DNA of 36,621 nucleotides from Treponema sp. (GTDB taxonomy: Bacteria > Spirochaetota > Spirochaetia > Treponematales > Breznakiellaceae), in assembly GCA_009777735.1 (NCBI GenBank), contig WRLF01000022.1:1-36621 (forward strand), given 5' to 3'. Below, one piece after another: positions 26,212-35,084 of the stretch; position 1 is the stretch's first letter; every line of letters starts with the position of its first letter. The translations under genes were made by a program, and so were the position numbers. A model generated the notes under the pieces. It worked only from the letters and a program-made list of their open reading frames with translations, made no database searches and was not told the DNA's origin.

Positions 26212-27126
26212 TTATGTATGTTTTTTCTCCAGCATCGAAAGATACACACCGCCGATAACAAGAGCCGCACCGGTTAACTGCAGAAAAGTCAAGCGATCTC
26301 TCATGATCAGGAAACCAAAAAAAACAGTTACCAGCGGAATTAAATTGATGAACATCGACGAAACCGACATTCCCAAAACTGCAAGAGAGCGGGCGTAGAG
26401 CCAGTAACCTAATGCTGAACAAAAGACCCCCAGGAAAACCAGATGGAAGATAACAGGCAGGTTGGGGCTTCCCCACCGGTTTATCTCCTGGATCGAAAAA
26501 GGGATAAATCCGGCAAAACCTGCAACAGTTTGCCAGAACACGATGTAGATTCGGGAACAGCGGGCAAAAAGGGGACGGGTTAACAGGGAATACACCACCC
26601 AGGAAAGAGCTGCCCCTGCCATATATACATAGCCAAGAATACTGCCTGAAATGGCAAAGGAGACCCCGGCAACCAGCCACACACCGGCAATGGAAATAAA
26701 TGCTCCTATCCACTGGCGGGCCTTGAGCTGCGGAAAACCGCTGTTTTTATTTCGGGTAATTTTTCCGCTGGCCCAATCGGCGATCATCGCCAGCACGGGG
26801 ATGGCTCCGGTTACGATGGAGGCCTCCGATGCGGTGACCAGAGATACACCGTTGTTTTCAAAAAAGAAGTACAAAGTTACGCCGCAGAACCCTGCGCCAA
26901 GCAGCAGAGGAATATCACGCAGTTGTAATGGTTCTTTGGGTGCCAGTTTTCGCTTGATAAAATACAGAAAAACCAGAGCAATGGCAAAACGCAAAAGGCC
27001 CAGAGACATAGGCGGAAAAACCGCCACAGTAATTTTTATTGAAATAAACGAAAAACCCCATAATAAAACACAGATAATTATTGCTGCCAGGGCTTTTCGC
27101 CTATCATTAATGAAGAGTTTATTCAT
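26212..27126 (-). CDS. DMT-superfamily (EamA) transporter
   Basis: The 304-aa integral membrane protein has about ten hydrophobic segments arranged as two EamA halves (about residues 12-140 and 155-295). Typical features are ICVLLWGFSFISIKI in the first segment and AGAALSWVVYSLLTRPLF and VFLGVFCSALGYWLYA in the second half. Members export or import metabolites such as amino acids; the substrate cannot be predicted. The annotated start is ATG 27124-27126; the codon before it (27127-27129) is TTG. It lies about 50 bp downstream of the LarA-like gene, so it may move a compound handled by that enzyme. Confidence 0.88.
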   Translation of the reverse strand: MNKLFINDRRKALAAIIICVLLWGFSFISIKITVAVFPPMSLGLLRFAIALVFLYFIKRKLAPKEPLQLRDIPLLLGAGFCGVTLYFFFENNGVSLVTASEASIVTGAIPVLAMIADWASGKITRNKNSGFPQLKARQWIGAFISIAGVWLVAGVSFAISGSILGYVYMAGAALSWVVYSLLTRPLFARCSRIYIVFWQTVAGFAGFIPFSIQEINRWGSPNLPVIFHLVFLGVFCSALGYWLYARSLAVLGMSVSSMFINLIPLVTVFFGFLIMRDRLTFLQLTGAALVIGGVYLSMLEKKHT

Positions 27127-27176
27127 CAATTATCTTTCTTCATCTTTGTGTCTTTGTGTCTCTGTGTGGTTAAAAT

Positions 27177-28523
27177 TCAAATAAAGTCTTTCTGTAACGC
27201 CCATAAGCCCAACGCCGGATTCGGTACAAAGAAAAACCGCTCATTTTTGTTGGAAGACGCAGTATTCCAGCCGGTTGGAAGTTTCGTAACATCATAACAG
27301 CTCATTACTTCGTTAATATCGCCCCATTCGAAGCCCACAGATTCAATTTCCCGGCGGCTAATGCCCGGCCCCGGACAATAACGTACGGTAAAACGGTTCT
27401 CGCTTGATCCATGAATCAGATGGGCTGCTGCACTGAGGCTGTTTGCCAGTTCCGGATCGGATATAACTTTTTCTTTGATAACTTCTGCAGGGCGGTAGCC
27501 GTGCTTACGTATCAGCGCGTCAATGCTTGGGTCTTCGCCGAAACGTTCCAGAGCCGGCGCGATAATAATCAGTTCGCCATCGTCGGCCATTGCCATGCGG
27601 GTACGGTATACAGCCTTGTTCCCGAGCCAGGTACTGCGGAATTCTTCCGGTTCAAGGTATACCACTGCCTTTTGGATCGGCTCACTCAGGAGGTCAACAT
27701 TCACCAGCCGTGAAAGGGCGGCGGCCTGTTCAAAACATTCCCGGCCAAACCCGCAGAAAAGCCCCCTCGTGGCAAGGCTTCCCCGGGGTTTACCCGATAC
27801 AGCTGCTTCTGTTTCACTGCGGGCGCTTATTACTGTCTGGACAAACAGGACGGGGGGCAGTTTATGGCCATAACGGCGCATACCTTCGTCGAACATGGCC
27901 CGCACCGGGGTATCCGCCCTGCCCATGATCTTCTCCATGCCATAAGCGGCTCCGGCAAAATGGCTTTTGTCGATAGCTTCCTTGCCGCCGGTTCCCACAA
28001 AAATGTTCTTTGAATGATTCGCCATACCTATCACTTCGTGCGGCACGACTTGTCCCGGCGAAATGATCAGATCAAAACCGCCTTGAAGCAGGAGTTTATT
28101 TACCTGCACCGGCCAGTCATAACTCACTGCGCCGCCGGTAGTGTTTTCCACCCACTCCCGTTCGATACGTCCAAGTTCTGCAATATCGCTGCGCCAGTCA
28201 TGGACCCGGAACAGCTGCTCCGCCACGCCGGGAAACATGCGCTCACGTTCAGCGGCGTTCAGGGGAACATGCGTTCCCAGAGCAGGTAATACCGTGACGG
28301 CGATTCCCGCCCTGCCTAATTCACGGCAGGCAATACCGGTCAGTATACCTGCCCGCGAATGGAATCGGGTAATATCGGGTGGAATGAGCAGTACGGAGGA
28401 GACCGGCTTGACCTCGGCGCAGGCTTGTGTCAAAACGTCCGAAAATAATGCGTCTGTTTCAGTATCAGGCATATCAAGATCAACACTGCCTTTGCTTAAA
28501 AGAGTCTTGTTAATCTGTTCCAC
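27177..28523 (-). CDS. LarA/lactate racemase domain protein (DUF2088 family)
   Basis: The 448-aa protein belongs to the LarA family, whose founding member racemises lactate with a nickel-pincer nucleotide. Visible motifs are LLIPPDITRFHSRAGILTG (about 42-60), PALGTHVPLNAAERERMFPG, DLIISPGQVVPHEVIGMANHSKNIFVGTGGKEAIDKSH (the conserved His/Lys region, about 165-205) and a C-terminal domain from about 300. LarB, LarC and LarE, which build the cofactor, are not in the window, and many LarA homologues act on other hydroxyacids. The start is GTG with GAGGAG upstream. It follows the phosphofructokinase gene by 21 bp. Confidence 0.85.
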   Translation of the reverse strand: MEQINKTLLSKGSVDLDMPDTETDALFSDVLTQACAEVKPVSSVLLIPPDITRFHSRAGILTGIACRELGRAGIAVTVLPALGTHVPLNAAERERMFPGVAEQLFRVHDWRSDIAELGRIEREWVENTTGGAVSYDWPVQVNKLLLQGGFDLIISPGQVVPHEVIGMANHSKNIFVGTGGKEAIDKSHFAGAAYGMEKIMGRADTPVRAMFDEGMRRYGHKLPPVLFVQTVISARSETEAAVSGKPRGSLATRGLFCGFGRECFEQAAALSRLVNVDLLSEPIQKAVVYLEPEEFRSTWLGNKAVYRTRMAMADDGELIIIAPALERFGEDPSIDALIRKHGYRPAEVIKEKVISDPELANSLSAAAHLIHGSSENRFTVRYCPGPGISRREIESVGFEWGDINEVMSCYDVTKLPTGWNTASSNKNERFFFVPNPALGLWALQKDFI

Positions 28524-28544
28524 CGGTTATCTCCTCAGTACAAA

Positions 28545-29876
28545 CTACTTCTCAAACTTATTTACCATCTGTGCCGGCTGATGGGTAGCATCCAGGGTGT
28601 CGCGCCAGAGGTTCCCTTCAGGATCGACATGGCGGCGCTGGGCAATAGCCGCACCGATGGGCAGATGGACATATTTGTTGTTAACGAGGCCGATTATCAC
28701 TTTGGTTTTTCCTGCCATGGCCGCATGGGCAGCTGCGTTCCCCAGGCGTTCACAGTAAATAGAATCCGCCGGATTGGCTCTTGCCGAGCGTATTGCGTAA
28801 CTGGGATCAATATACTTTAAATTGATCTCCATTTTTTTCTCATCAAAATACTTATTTATTCTGTCGCGCATGTAAGTACCTACATCGGCAAGCTTTAGGT
28901 TGCCTCCGGCATCATGCTTGCGATCGGTGAGCAATTGTTCCTGCATGGCGCCTTCTGCCACGATTATCATCGCATGTTTACGTGTTTTAAGCCGGTCTTC
29001 GAGATGGCGCAGGAACCCGTTGTATCCTTCCAGGTTAAAAGGCACTTCGGGAATAAGCACAAAGTTTACCTCGTGGCTTGCCAACGCGGTACAGGCGGCG
29101 ATAAAACCCGATTCGCGTCCCATCACTTTGACAAGGCCGATGCCGTTAATGGCGGAGACTGCCTCCATGTGGGCTGCTGTTACTATATCAGTTGCTTTTT
29201 CAATAGCGGTCTGAAAACCAAAAGACCTGTCTATGAGGGAAAAATCATTGTCAACCGTTTTGGGAATTCCAACGAGCGATATTTTAAGCTGCCGTTTTTT
29301 TACTTCTTCGGCAATATCAAGTGTTCCCCGTTGGGTGCCGTCACCGCCGATAGTGAACAGTATATTGAGGTTGAGCCTTTCCAGCGTGTCAACGATTTTG
29401 CTTACTTCCTTGCCGCCGCCGCGGGCGCTGCCGAGGAATGTGCCGCCGATCTTGTGAATGTCATCGACATTATCAGGTTCAAGAGGTTTTACCGGAAAAG
29501 ACGATTCTGGCAAAAACCCCCGGTAACCGTAACGAATGCCCGATATTCGGGTTACCCCGTAACGGTACCACAAGCAGCGTACTATAGCTCTGATCACATC
29601 ATTGATGCCCGGACACAGCCCGCCGCAGCTTACAATCCCTGCGTGTACATGAGCGGGTGTAAAATAGATCATCTCCCGCGGACCGGCTCGTTCCAGTATT
29701 TGCGAACGCTTAACAGGCTGCTGCGCTCCTGCCTTGACAGTAACACCCAGACGGACAAATTGATCATCGGTAACATAATTTGCAATCCCGTCTCCCGCCG
29801 TTTTTGACATGGCTATGGGCGACTTAATACTGCATTTGCCCAAATTTTCTACCGTAAAGTCTTGATTATCACTCAT
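28545..29876 (-). CDS. 6-phosphofructokinase (atypical, TP0108-like)
   Basis: The 443-aa product is a PFK-A family kinase: [15 protein letters not shown] (about 82-97), [24 protein letters not shown] (about 180-195), [24 protein letters not shown] (about 203-226), [18 protein letters not shown] and AEGAMQEQL. After GGDG the residue is Gly rather than the Asp seen in pyrophosphate-dependent enzymes. The PKTVDND lysine is of the pyrophosphate/atypical type. That mixture matches the atypical ATP-dependent group that includes trypanosome and spirochaete enzymes, so ATP is the likelier donor. It heads a probable PFK-LarA-transporter operon. Confidence 0.92.
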   Translation of the reverse strand: MSDNQDFTVENLGKCSIKSPIAMSKTAGDGIANYVTDDQFVRLGVTVKAGAQQPVKRSQILERAGPREMIYFTPAHVHAGIVSCGGLCPGINDVIRAIVRCLWYRYGVTRISGIRYGYRGFLPESSFPVKPLEPDNVDDIHKIGGTFLGSARGGGKEVSKIVDTLERLNLNILFTIGGDGTQRGTLDIAEEVKKRQLKISLVGIPKTVDNDFSLIDRSFGFQTAIEKATDIVTAAHMEAVSAINGIGLVKVMGRESGFIAACTALASHEVNFVLIPEVPFNLEGYNGFLRHLEDRLKTRKHAMIIVAEGAMQEQLLTDRKHDAGGNLKLADVGTYMRDRINKYFDEKKMEINLKYIDPSYAIRSARANPADSIYCERLGNAAAHAAMAGKTKVIIGLVNNKYVHLPIGAAIAQRRHVDPEGNLWRDTLDATHQPAQMVNKFEK

Positions 29877-29973
29877 AGTAACCCCCTTGATATTATGGTG
29901 TTATTATATGGTAATATACGGGATTTAGCAACACATAAACCGGTAACACATTTAATTATAGATAAACCCTCAT

Positions 29974-31620
29974 TCATCCACAGGTGATTATTTCGTAAGG
30001 GTCTTCGCCGTAACAGCGGTGCTGCACTGCTTCCAACAGATCATCAATGCAGATATCTTCCCTGCCTGCCAAATCGGCAATGGTACGGGCTACCCGTACT
30101 GTACCATGGTACGCCCGGCCTGAAAGTCCCAGTCGTGCCAGGGCTTTGTGAAACTCACCTTGAGTTTGCTCGTTCATGGGGCAAAAAAGCGCTATTTTTC
30201 CGGCTGGAATCGATGCGTTACGGCGTATTCCCGTGCTCTTATACCGTTGTTTCTGTATTTCTACGGCTTTAATCACTCTTTGGGATATATCAGCACTGGA
30301 TTCGTCGTCATTGCTTACAATGTTATCCAATGGTTTGCCTATTTCGCTCAATTTTGGCGGGAGAACGGGAACACGAAGTTCAATACGATCGAGCAGTGCG
30401 CCGCCGAATTTACGCCAGTATCGATATATTTCTTCCGGAGAGCACAAGCAGATTTGCCTTTCACTATATTCTCCATCATCGTCTGTTGCTGTACTCCCAA
30501 GCCGCCCGCAGGGGCAGGCATTGGCAGCGAGGATAAGTTGAAATTCGGCGGGCAGGCGCAGCGGACCTTCAGCACGGGAAATACTTATCACCCGATCCTC
30601 AAGCGGCTCCCGTAATGCCTGTAATACATTTACCTTGAATTCCGGAGCTTCATCAAGAAACAGCACGCCAAAGTGTGCAAGGCTTATTTCGCCCGGACGC
30701 GGTATTCTACCACCGCCCAAAATCCCCTCAGCACTTGCCGAATGGTGCGGCGCGCGGATTGGCGGATGCGTGATAAGCTGATCGATAAAACCGCTTTTTA
30801 GCGGCCCAGCCAGGCTGTACAACCGCGTAACTTCAACCGCTTCGTCAGGGCTCAGCGGAGCCATGATTGAAGGCATCCGCCGCGCCAACATTGTCTTGCC
30901 TGCTCCCGGCGGGCCAAAGACCAAAACATTGTGTCCTCCGGCTGCAGCTATTTCCAGTACTCGCTTGCAAACAGCTTGACCGCGGACATGAGCAAAATCA
31001 TCTGTGAAATCACCAGCAGCATCAGTGGTGGGTTTTGTACCGGCGAATGTCTGTTTTTGCATGGGCAGTTCCCCGTATTCTGTACGGGAAAAAAGCACAT
31101 TAACTGCTTCTTTCAGGGTGGAAACCGCAGCAAAACGCATAACACGATTTTTTCCGGAACCGTTTACCGCTGCGGACATACCGTTCAGTATTGCCGCTTC
31201 CCCCCGGTTATCTGCCGGGACAATAAATTCGGTAATGCCTTCTTCCAGACCGGCGACAATTGCCGCCAAAACACCCCGTACCGGGCGTATTCTGCCTGAA
31301 AGTTCAAGTTCTCCCATCACCATGATGTTTGGAGGGACAGGGGCAAGTTCCGCTGCCTCCATCACCGAAAGAGCAATGGGCAGATCCAGCGCCGCTCCGT
31401 CTTTTTTCATGCCTGCCGGCGCCAGGTTGATTAGTATTCTATCCAGCGGAAACCTGAACCCGGAATTTCTGAATGCCGCACGTACCCGTTCCCGTGCCTC
31501 TCGTACCGCCCCTTCGGCAAGCCCGCTGATATCAATACCGGGAATCCCCCGGCGGATATCAGCCTCTACCCTGATTATTACCCCGCCTGCGCCATAGGGC
31601 GCGTAAGCCATCACACTCAT
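29974..31620 (-). CDS. comM: ComM/YifB family Mg-chelatase-like AAA+ ATPase
   Basis: ComM is a hexameric helicase that promotes branch migration during natural transformation in some bacteria; its role elsewhere is unclear. The 548-aa product has the N-terminal Lon-protease-like fold (residues 1-170, GIDISGLAEGAVREARERV, INLAPAGMKKDGAALDLPIAL). The AAA+ module follows, with Walker A VFGPPGAGKTMLARR (about 233-247), Walker B GVLFLDEAPEF (about 318-328) and ISRAEGPLRLPAEFQLILAANACPCG. The C-terminal Mg_chelatase_C domain contains LGLSGRAYHGTVRVARTIADL. It is slightly longer than the usual 500 aa. The start at ATG 31618-31620 has AGAGG upstream. Confidence 0.93.
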   Translation of the reverse strand: MSVMAYAPYGAGGVIIRVEADIRRGIPGIDISGLAEGAVREARERVRAAFRNSGFRFPLDRILINLAPAGMKKDGAALDLPIALSVMEAAELAPVPPNIMVMGELELSGRIRPVRGVLAAIVAGLEEGITEFIVPADNRGEAAILNGMSAAVNGSGKNRVMRFAAVSTLKEAVNVLFSRTEYGELPMQKQTFAGTKPTTDAAGDFTDDFAHVRGQAVCKRVLEIAAAGGHNVLVFGPPGAGKTMLARRMPSIMAPLSPDEAVEVTRLYSLAGPLKSGFIDQLITHPPIRAPHHSASAEGILGGGRIPRPGEISLAHFGVLFLDEAPEFKVNVLQALREPLEDRVISISRAEGPLRLPAEFQLILAANACPCGRLGSTATDDDGEYSERQICLCSPEEIYRYWRKFGGALLDRIELRVPVLPPKLSEIGKPLDNIVSNDDESSADISQRVIKAVEIQKQRYKSTGIRRNASIPAGKIALFCPMNEQTQGEFHKALARLGLSGRAYHGTVRVARTIADLAGREDICIDDLLEAVQHRCYGEDPYEIITCG

Positions 31621-31706
31621 AGTGTACCTCTATGGTATATATGGCGTGATATATGGAAATGCTTTAATTAATTTGAGAAAAAATGTGAAAAAATGATATA
31701 AGAACT

Positions 31707-31727
31707 GCTAATGTTTTTTTTATTAGC
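31707..31727. repeat. Small dyad with A/T loop between ComM gene and the next gene
   Basis: GCTAAT (31707-31712) and ATTAGC (31722-31727) flank a T-rich 9-nt spacer. It lies in the 143-bp gap upstream of comM and downstream of the 348-aa membrane protein gene. No T-tract follows in either direction, so it is not a convincing terminator. Confidence 0.4.
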
Positions 31728-31763
31728 GTACTCTTGTATAGACCATTCCGCCCGTTCGTCTGT

Positions 31764-32810
31764 TCACGACATTTTTTGATCGCCTGGTTTTACTTCGTCT
31801 CCCCACCTATACCTTATTCTTCCTGATGAATCTTTGACCTTCACCTGAGTAAATCCTCCCTGTGCATATTTTGTTAGAAGAAATTGCACAAAGAACAAAC
31901 CAAATAAGCCGACAACCGCAACTGCTATCACGTCACGCGCCATAAGGCCAATAGCCGCTATTCCTGACGTAAATACCAGTGTATAAAAAACGCCTCTGGC
32001 AAAGCCGATTTTTACGATAGAATAGATAAGGACAAAGACGGCATTTGCCGCCTGCACTCCGATAAAAATCCTGAAAATAAGGTTTTCATCAATACCCAGA
32101 AAGATACTTACCAGCAAGGCAACAAACAGCAGGAGTACTCCCAGCAATGGGACAAGTATGGAGTTTCCCACGACTTCCTGTAGGGGGGTAATAGATTTAA
32201 GCGTCATTAAAAATAAATAAATTTGCGCCAGTAAAAACACGGTAAAACAGGCAAACCATATCGCTGCCCATTTCCACCCGACAACGCTTGGCAAATAGAA
32301 AGAAAAGCCCGTCTGGGTAAGAAAATATATTTCAACAGCCGATAGCAGCAGCACTATAGCGGCTAACACAATAGTCCTTATACTTTTCATAAAACCCAGA
32401 AACGATATGACAAGTCCAATTCCTGCGAGAATGATACCCAGCGTGACAACCGTTTTTTCAAGCCCGCCTTTTTTGTCGTAGGCAGCTTTCATTTCCGCCG
32501 CCTGCTCGTCAAGCGGAATGAGCATACTCATTTTTGTATACCCGTTAAATTCTTTGCCTTCTGCATCTATGTAAAAAACCCTGCACCAGCCGTTTTTATT
32601 AACGGTGTCCACACGCACCTGTTCATTATGCAAAACCCTTGCCAACGCAGCGTTTGCTCCGCCTTGTGTCGAGGGACCGCTAAAAAGATACAGCCATCTG
32701 CCTTCAGGCAGGTCAGGCGTGAAATACTGCGCCTGCACCATTGTTGGTAGCAGGGCAAATAAAAAAAAGACAAGGCAAACTTTACTTGCATTTTTTAACG
32801 TAAATTTCAT
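31764..32810 (-). CDS. Exported-domain membrane protein with about 7 TM segments (unknown)
   Basis: I do not recognise this 348-aa protein. It has an N-terminal signal peptide (ending VQA/QY, about residue 27). An extracytoplasmic SH3-like stretch follows (about 35-105: GRWLYLFSGPSTQGG, VDTVNKNGWCRVFY, FNGYTKMSMLIPL). After that come about seven hydrophobic helices (about 120-320) and a short polar tail ending in a basic/acidic segment. It begins 14 bp after the 205-aa gene and has AAGGAAGG upstream, so the pair forms an operon. The operon's promoter carries lux-box-like dyads next to a LuxR-type regulator gene. The SH3-like part could sense or bind the cell wall; this is inference. Confidence 0.8.
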   Translation of the reverse strand: MKFTLKNASKVCLVFFLFALLPTMVQAQYFTPDLPEGRWLYLFSGPSTQGGANAALARVLHNEQVRVDTVNKNGWCRVFYIDAEGKEFNGYTKMSMLIPLDEQAAEMKAAYDKKGGLEKTVVTLGIILAGIGLVISFLGFMKSIRTIVLAAIVLLLSAVEIYFLTQTGFSFYLPSVVGWKWAAIWFACFTVFLLAQIYLFLMTLKSITPLQEVVGNSILVPLLGVLLLFVALLVSIFLGIDENLIFRIFIGVQAANAVFVLIYSIVKIGFARGVFYTLVFTSGIAAIGLMARDVIAVAVVGLFGLFFVQFLLTKYAQGGFTQVKVKDSSGRIRYRWGDEVKPGDQKMS

Positions 32811-32824
32811 AATACCTTCCTTAT

Positions 32825-33442
32825 CTATTTTTTCCCAAATAAGCCGCCGAGCTTGCCAAGTGCATTTTTGGCTTTATCGGCAACATCCAGCAGTTTGTCA
32901 GCAAACTCTTCGCCTTCCTTTTGCCCTTGTTCGTACTCATGTTTCAATCCCGGGCTTGCGGCGGTTTCCTGTGTTACAGGTTGGGCTGCAGCGATAGCAT
33001 CCCCTGCCAAGCCGCTTGATTTTAACACCGATACTGTTTTTTCCAGCGCACTCATCAGTTGTTTTCCGTACATATATTGTATTGTTACTGTTTGTGAACC
33101 GGCATTGATATCGATGTATTCTTCTGGATTCATTAGCCCTTTTCCTTTGCGCCATGAAAAATCATTAATATCCGAAATGGCAGCAGACTCGCCGACACTG
33201 CAATCCGCATAGGTAGGCTGATTGACATACAGGCTGCTTGTCGTCAATACAAATCCCTCTTTTGCTGAATACTCATACAGCAATACTACTTCTTCGCCGC
33301 TTTTTAAGTGAGCATAGTGTTTAATAGCGTTTTGCAATTTTTTTTCCGGGATGTTGTTAAATAAAAACACCACTCCCTTGAAAGCGCTCGCATCTTTTCC
33401 GGTAAAAAATCCGGTGATTTCCTGTTTTTGGCTTTCGTTCAT
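32825..33442 (-). CDS. Protein of unknown function, possible bacterial PH-like domain
   Basis: I do not recognise this 205-aa soluble protein. Residues about 35-125 (SGEEVVLLYEYSAKEGFVLTTSSLYVN, ISDINDFSWRKGKGL, IDINAGSQTVTIQYMYGKQL) have the strand pattern of bacterial PH-like domains such as the YokE-type. The rest is a helical, charged region (about 135-190) and a tail rich in glycine and lysine (KLGGLFGKK). No signal peptide or TM segment is seen. It is the first gene of the two-gene unit and has GGAAGGAG 5 nt before the ATG. Confidence 0.78.
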   Translation of the reverse strand: MNESQKQEITGFFTGKDASAFKGVVFLFNNIPEKKLQNAIKHYAHLKSGEEVVLLYEYSAKEGFVLTTSSLYVNQPTYADCSVGESAAISDINDFSWRKGKGLMNPEEYIDINAGSQTVTIQYMYGKQLMSALEKTVSVLKSSGLAGDAIAAAQPVTQETAASPGLKHEYEQGQKEGEEFADKLLDVADKAKNALGKLGGLFGKK

Positions 33443-33480
33443 ATAAAACTCCTTCCGTAATTTTCGTTTCCTTTAGTGGT

Positions 33481-33509
33481 TATATAATTGGCAGGGGTGT
33501 ATGGATACC
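33481..33509 (-). promoter_or_regulatory. Promoter of the two-gene unit downstream of the LuxR regulator
   Basis: Minus strand -10 TATATA (33481-33486). The -35 position (33504-33509) reads GGTATC, which is far from consensus and overlaps the lower dyad. Transcription would start near 33474. A weak -35 with an activator site on top of it is the usual form of a LuxR-type activated promoter. Confidence 0.6.
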
Positions 33510-33526
33510 TACTTTTTAGCGTAGGT
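33507..33526. promoter_or_regulatory. lux-box-like 20-bp dyad, proximal copy
   Basis: ACCTACTTTTTAGCGTAGGT has perfect 6-bp arms ACCTAC/GTAGGT. It is centred about 42.5 bp upstream of the predicted transcription start. The 20-bp length, the ACCT...AGGT ends and the -42.5 position resemble the classical lux box. Confidence 0.7.
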
Positions 33527-33549
33527 TGGGTTGTTTTAGGCTTTTTTCT

Positions 33550-33569
33550 ACCTACTTTATAGAGTAGGT
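33550..33569. promoter_or_regulatory. lux-box-like 20-bp dyad, distal copy
   Basis: ACCTACTTTATAGAGTAGGT repeats the proximal dyad (17 of 20 positions the same). It lies 43 bp centre to centre from it, close to four helical turns, so both sites face the same side of the DNA. It lies just after the LuxR-type regulator's stop codon. Confidence 0.7.
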
Positions 33570-33579
33570 CAAGGTATTT

Positions 33580-34983
33580 TCAACTTACTTCGGAGCCATA
33601 TTTGGTAATTAGCTCGTGAATACTCTGAATTCCCAGCTTACGGTACAGATTTTTTCGGTGAAAACCAACCGTATGATAACTAACTTTCAGGGTATAGCCA
33701 ATTTCCTTGGGGGAAATTCCCTTGAGTAGCATGGCTAAAATATCCTGTTCCCTTCCGGTAAGTCCGAGGTCATCTCGTGCATTGAATGTTTCTGTTTCCG
33801 CAAGCGGCTGGGCATACTCCGGGATTTCCTGTAAATGAATGCCGTCTGTCCAATCGGCATTATACAACCTTTTTTGCATGACCGGAATAAACAATAAACA
33901 GACAGAACATAAAACCAGCACCACACCAAATGCCAGATAGTGGTTCGACCCATCATAGAAATTTAATATCTGGGAATACACTCCGGAGATAAGGCAGTAT
34001 TCGATAAAGAGAACAAGGCAGGCAAACCGGTACATTTTCAACGACTTGCTTTTTTTGATTGCCCCCGCGCAAAGATAATAAATAATGATGTAGCCCACGC
34101 CGTCTCCAAGTCCATATATTAATGACCCTAAAATGCTGGTTATTTGCGAATTGTATATAAGGATGCCAAGCCCCAAAAGGGACAAAACCAAATACATAAG
34201 CCATATATACAATGCGCTTTGGTTAATTCGTACTTGTATAAGTAAAATAAAAAGAATAGCGGCAAATTGTCCAATGCCAAAAGGCATACTGGCCACGCTG
34301 TGTTCCATCCATTCTAGGTAATTTATCGTACACATGATCGTGTAATACACCATGTGCAGGGTAATGACAAATCCCGCTCCAGCCCCCTTGCCGTCCTCTG
34401 TTGAATCAATGTGTTCTTTCTGGTGGCACAGGAAAACCACGGCAACATAGACCGCCACCGCTAGTGCGCCGCCCCATGTTTTACCAATATCTTGTACAAT
34501 GGGGAAAGTGCGCCAGATAGTATACCAAAATCCATAATAGAAGATGATCAACGACATTCCAAACAGCCGTTCAACATTATTCAATCGGAAGCAAAAAAGG
34601 AAGAAAGCAGAGGCGGCGCAGATACCGTTAATAAACTGAAATGCCATAAATACTGCAAGCCGTCCCAGGTCTTCGGTCAGTATAAACTGGAAAGGAAGCA
34701 GGAGAGCAGAACAAACAGCGGCTGTCCGCAATAAAGGTAATATCATTTTTTGGGGAATGAAGGCAAGGACAAGCCATCCAAGCCCCAGCGGGTACAGCAT
34801 GAGTTCAAAAGACTGGAGACCCCACATTTCGATTTTCAGGTCAAAGTAACGTAAATCTCCGACAATGACAGACAGCGGGAAAATCAGAATAAGCGGCAGT
34901 ATTTCTTTTCGGATGTTCCGCAACGATAGTTCATCACGGAGTTTGAGAAAATTAGTAATCGTTGTTTTTAATAAGAACGGCAT
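33580..34983 (-). CDS. Membrane-integrated LuxR-type transcriptional regulator (12 TM + HTH)
   Basis: The 467-aa protein has about 12 hydrophobic helices (residues 28-385) and then a LuxR/GerE HTH domain (about 404-462): LTGREQDILAMLLKGISPKEIGYTLKVSYHTVGFHRKNLYRKL, with the usual LTxRExxIL start and conserved V/H-x-H-xxxIxxKLG-like recognition helix. There is no AHL-binding or receiver domain. The membrane part resembles MFS-like sensors found in 12-TM LuxR proteins of gut bacteria and spirochaetes. It probably binds a ligand in the membrane and regulates nearby genes. Two lux-box-like dyads lie just downstream at the next operon's promoter. Its own promoter is at 35073-35101. Confidence 0.86.
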   Translation of the reverse strand: MPFLLKTTITNFLKLRDELSLRNIRKEILPLILIFPLSVIVGDLRYFDLKIEMWGLQSFELMLYPLGLGWLVLAFIPQKMILPLLRTAAVCSALLLPFQFILTEDLGRLAVFMAFQFINGICAASAFFLFCFRLNNVERLFGMSLIIFYYGFWYTIWRTFPIVQDIGKTWGGALAVAVYVAVVFLCHQKEHIDSTEDGKGAGAGFVITLHMVYYTIMCTINYLEWMEHSVASMPFGIGQFAAILFILLIQVRINQSALYIWLMYLVLSLLGLGILIYNSQITSILGSLIYGLGDGVGYIIIYYLCAGAIKKSKSLKMYRFACLVLFIEYCLISGVYSQILNFYDGSNHYLAFGVVLVLCSVCLLFIPVMQKRLYNADWTDGIHLQEIPEYAQPLAETETFNARDDLGLTGREQDILAMLLKGISPKEIGYTLKVSYHTVGFHRKNLYRKLGIQSIHELITKYGSEVS

Positions 34984-35053
34984 ATTTACCCCCTATCCAA
35001 TGTTCTCCCTTCATTGCCCCCTTTTTTTCTTTATATATTTTCAAATAACTTAC

Positions 35054-35084
35054 AATAATCAATGAATTGCCAATAATAATCAAT
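35054..35084. repeat. Direct repeat AATAATCAAT, two copies 21 bp apart
   Basis: AATAATCAAT occurs at 35054-35063 and 35075-35084, two helical turns apart; an inverted ATTGATT is at 35090-35096. All three lie in the gap between the divergent LuxR and XRE genes and look like repeated half-sites of one DNA-binding protein. Confidence 0.6.

Noticed and set aside
26174..26713. 179-aa Cys-rich minus-strand frame
   Set aside because: It overlaps the EamA transporter in another frame and resembles no family.
28914..29807. 297-aa plus-strand frame
   Set aside because: Antisense to the phosphofructokinase gene, whose motifs are unmistakable.
31707..31727. Intrinsic terminator downstream of the 348-aa gene
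   Set aside because: Short arms, a T-rich loop and no T-tract after the stem on the relevant strand.
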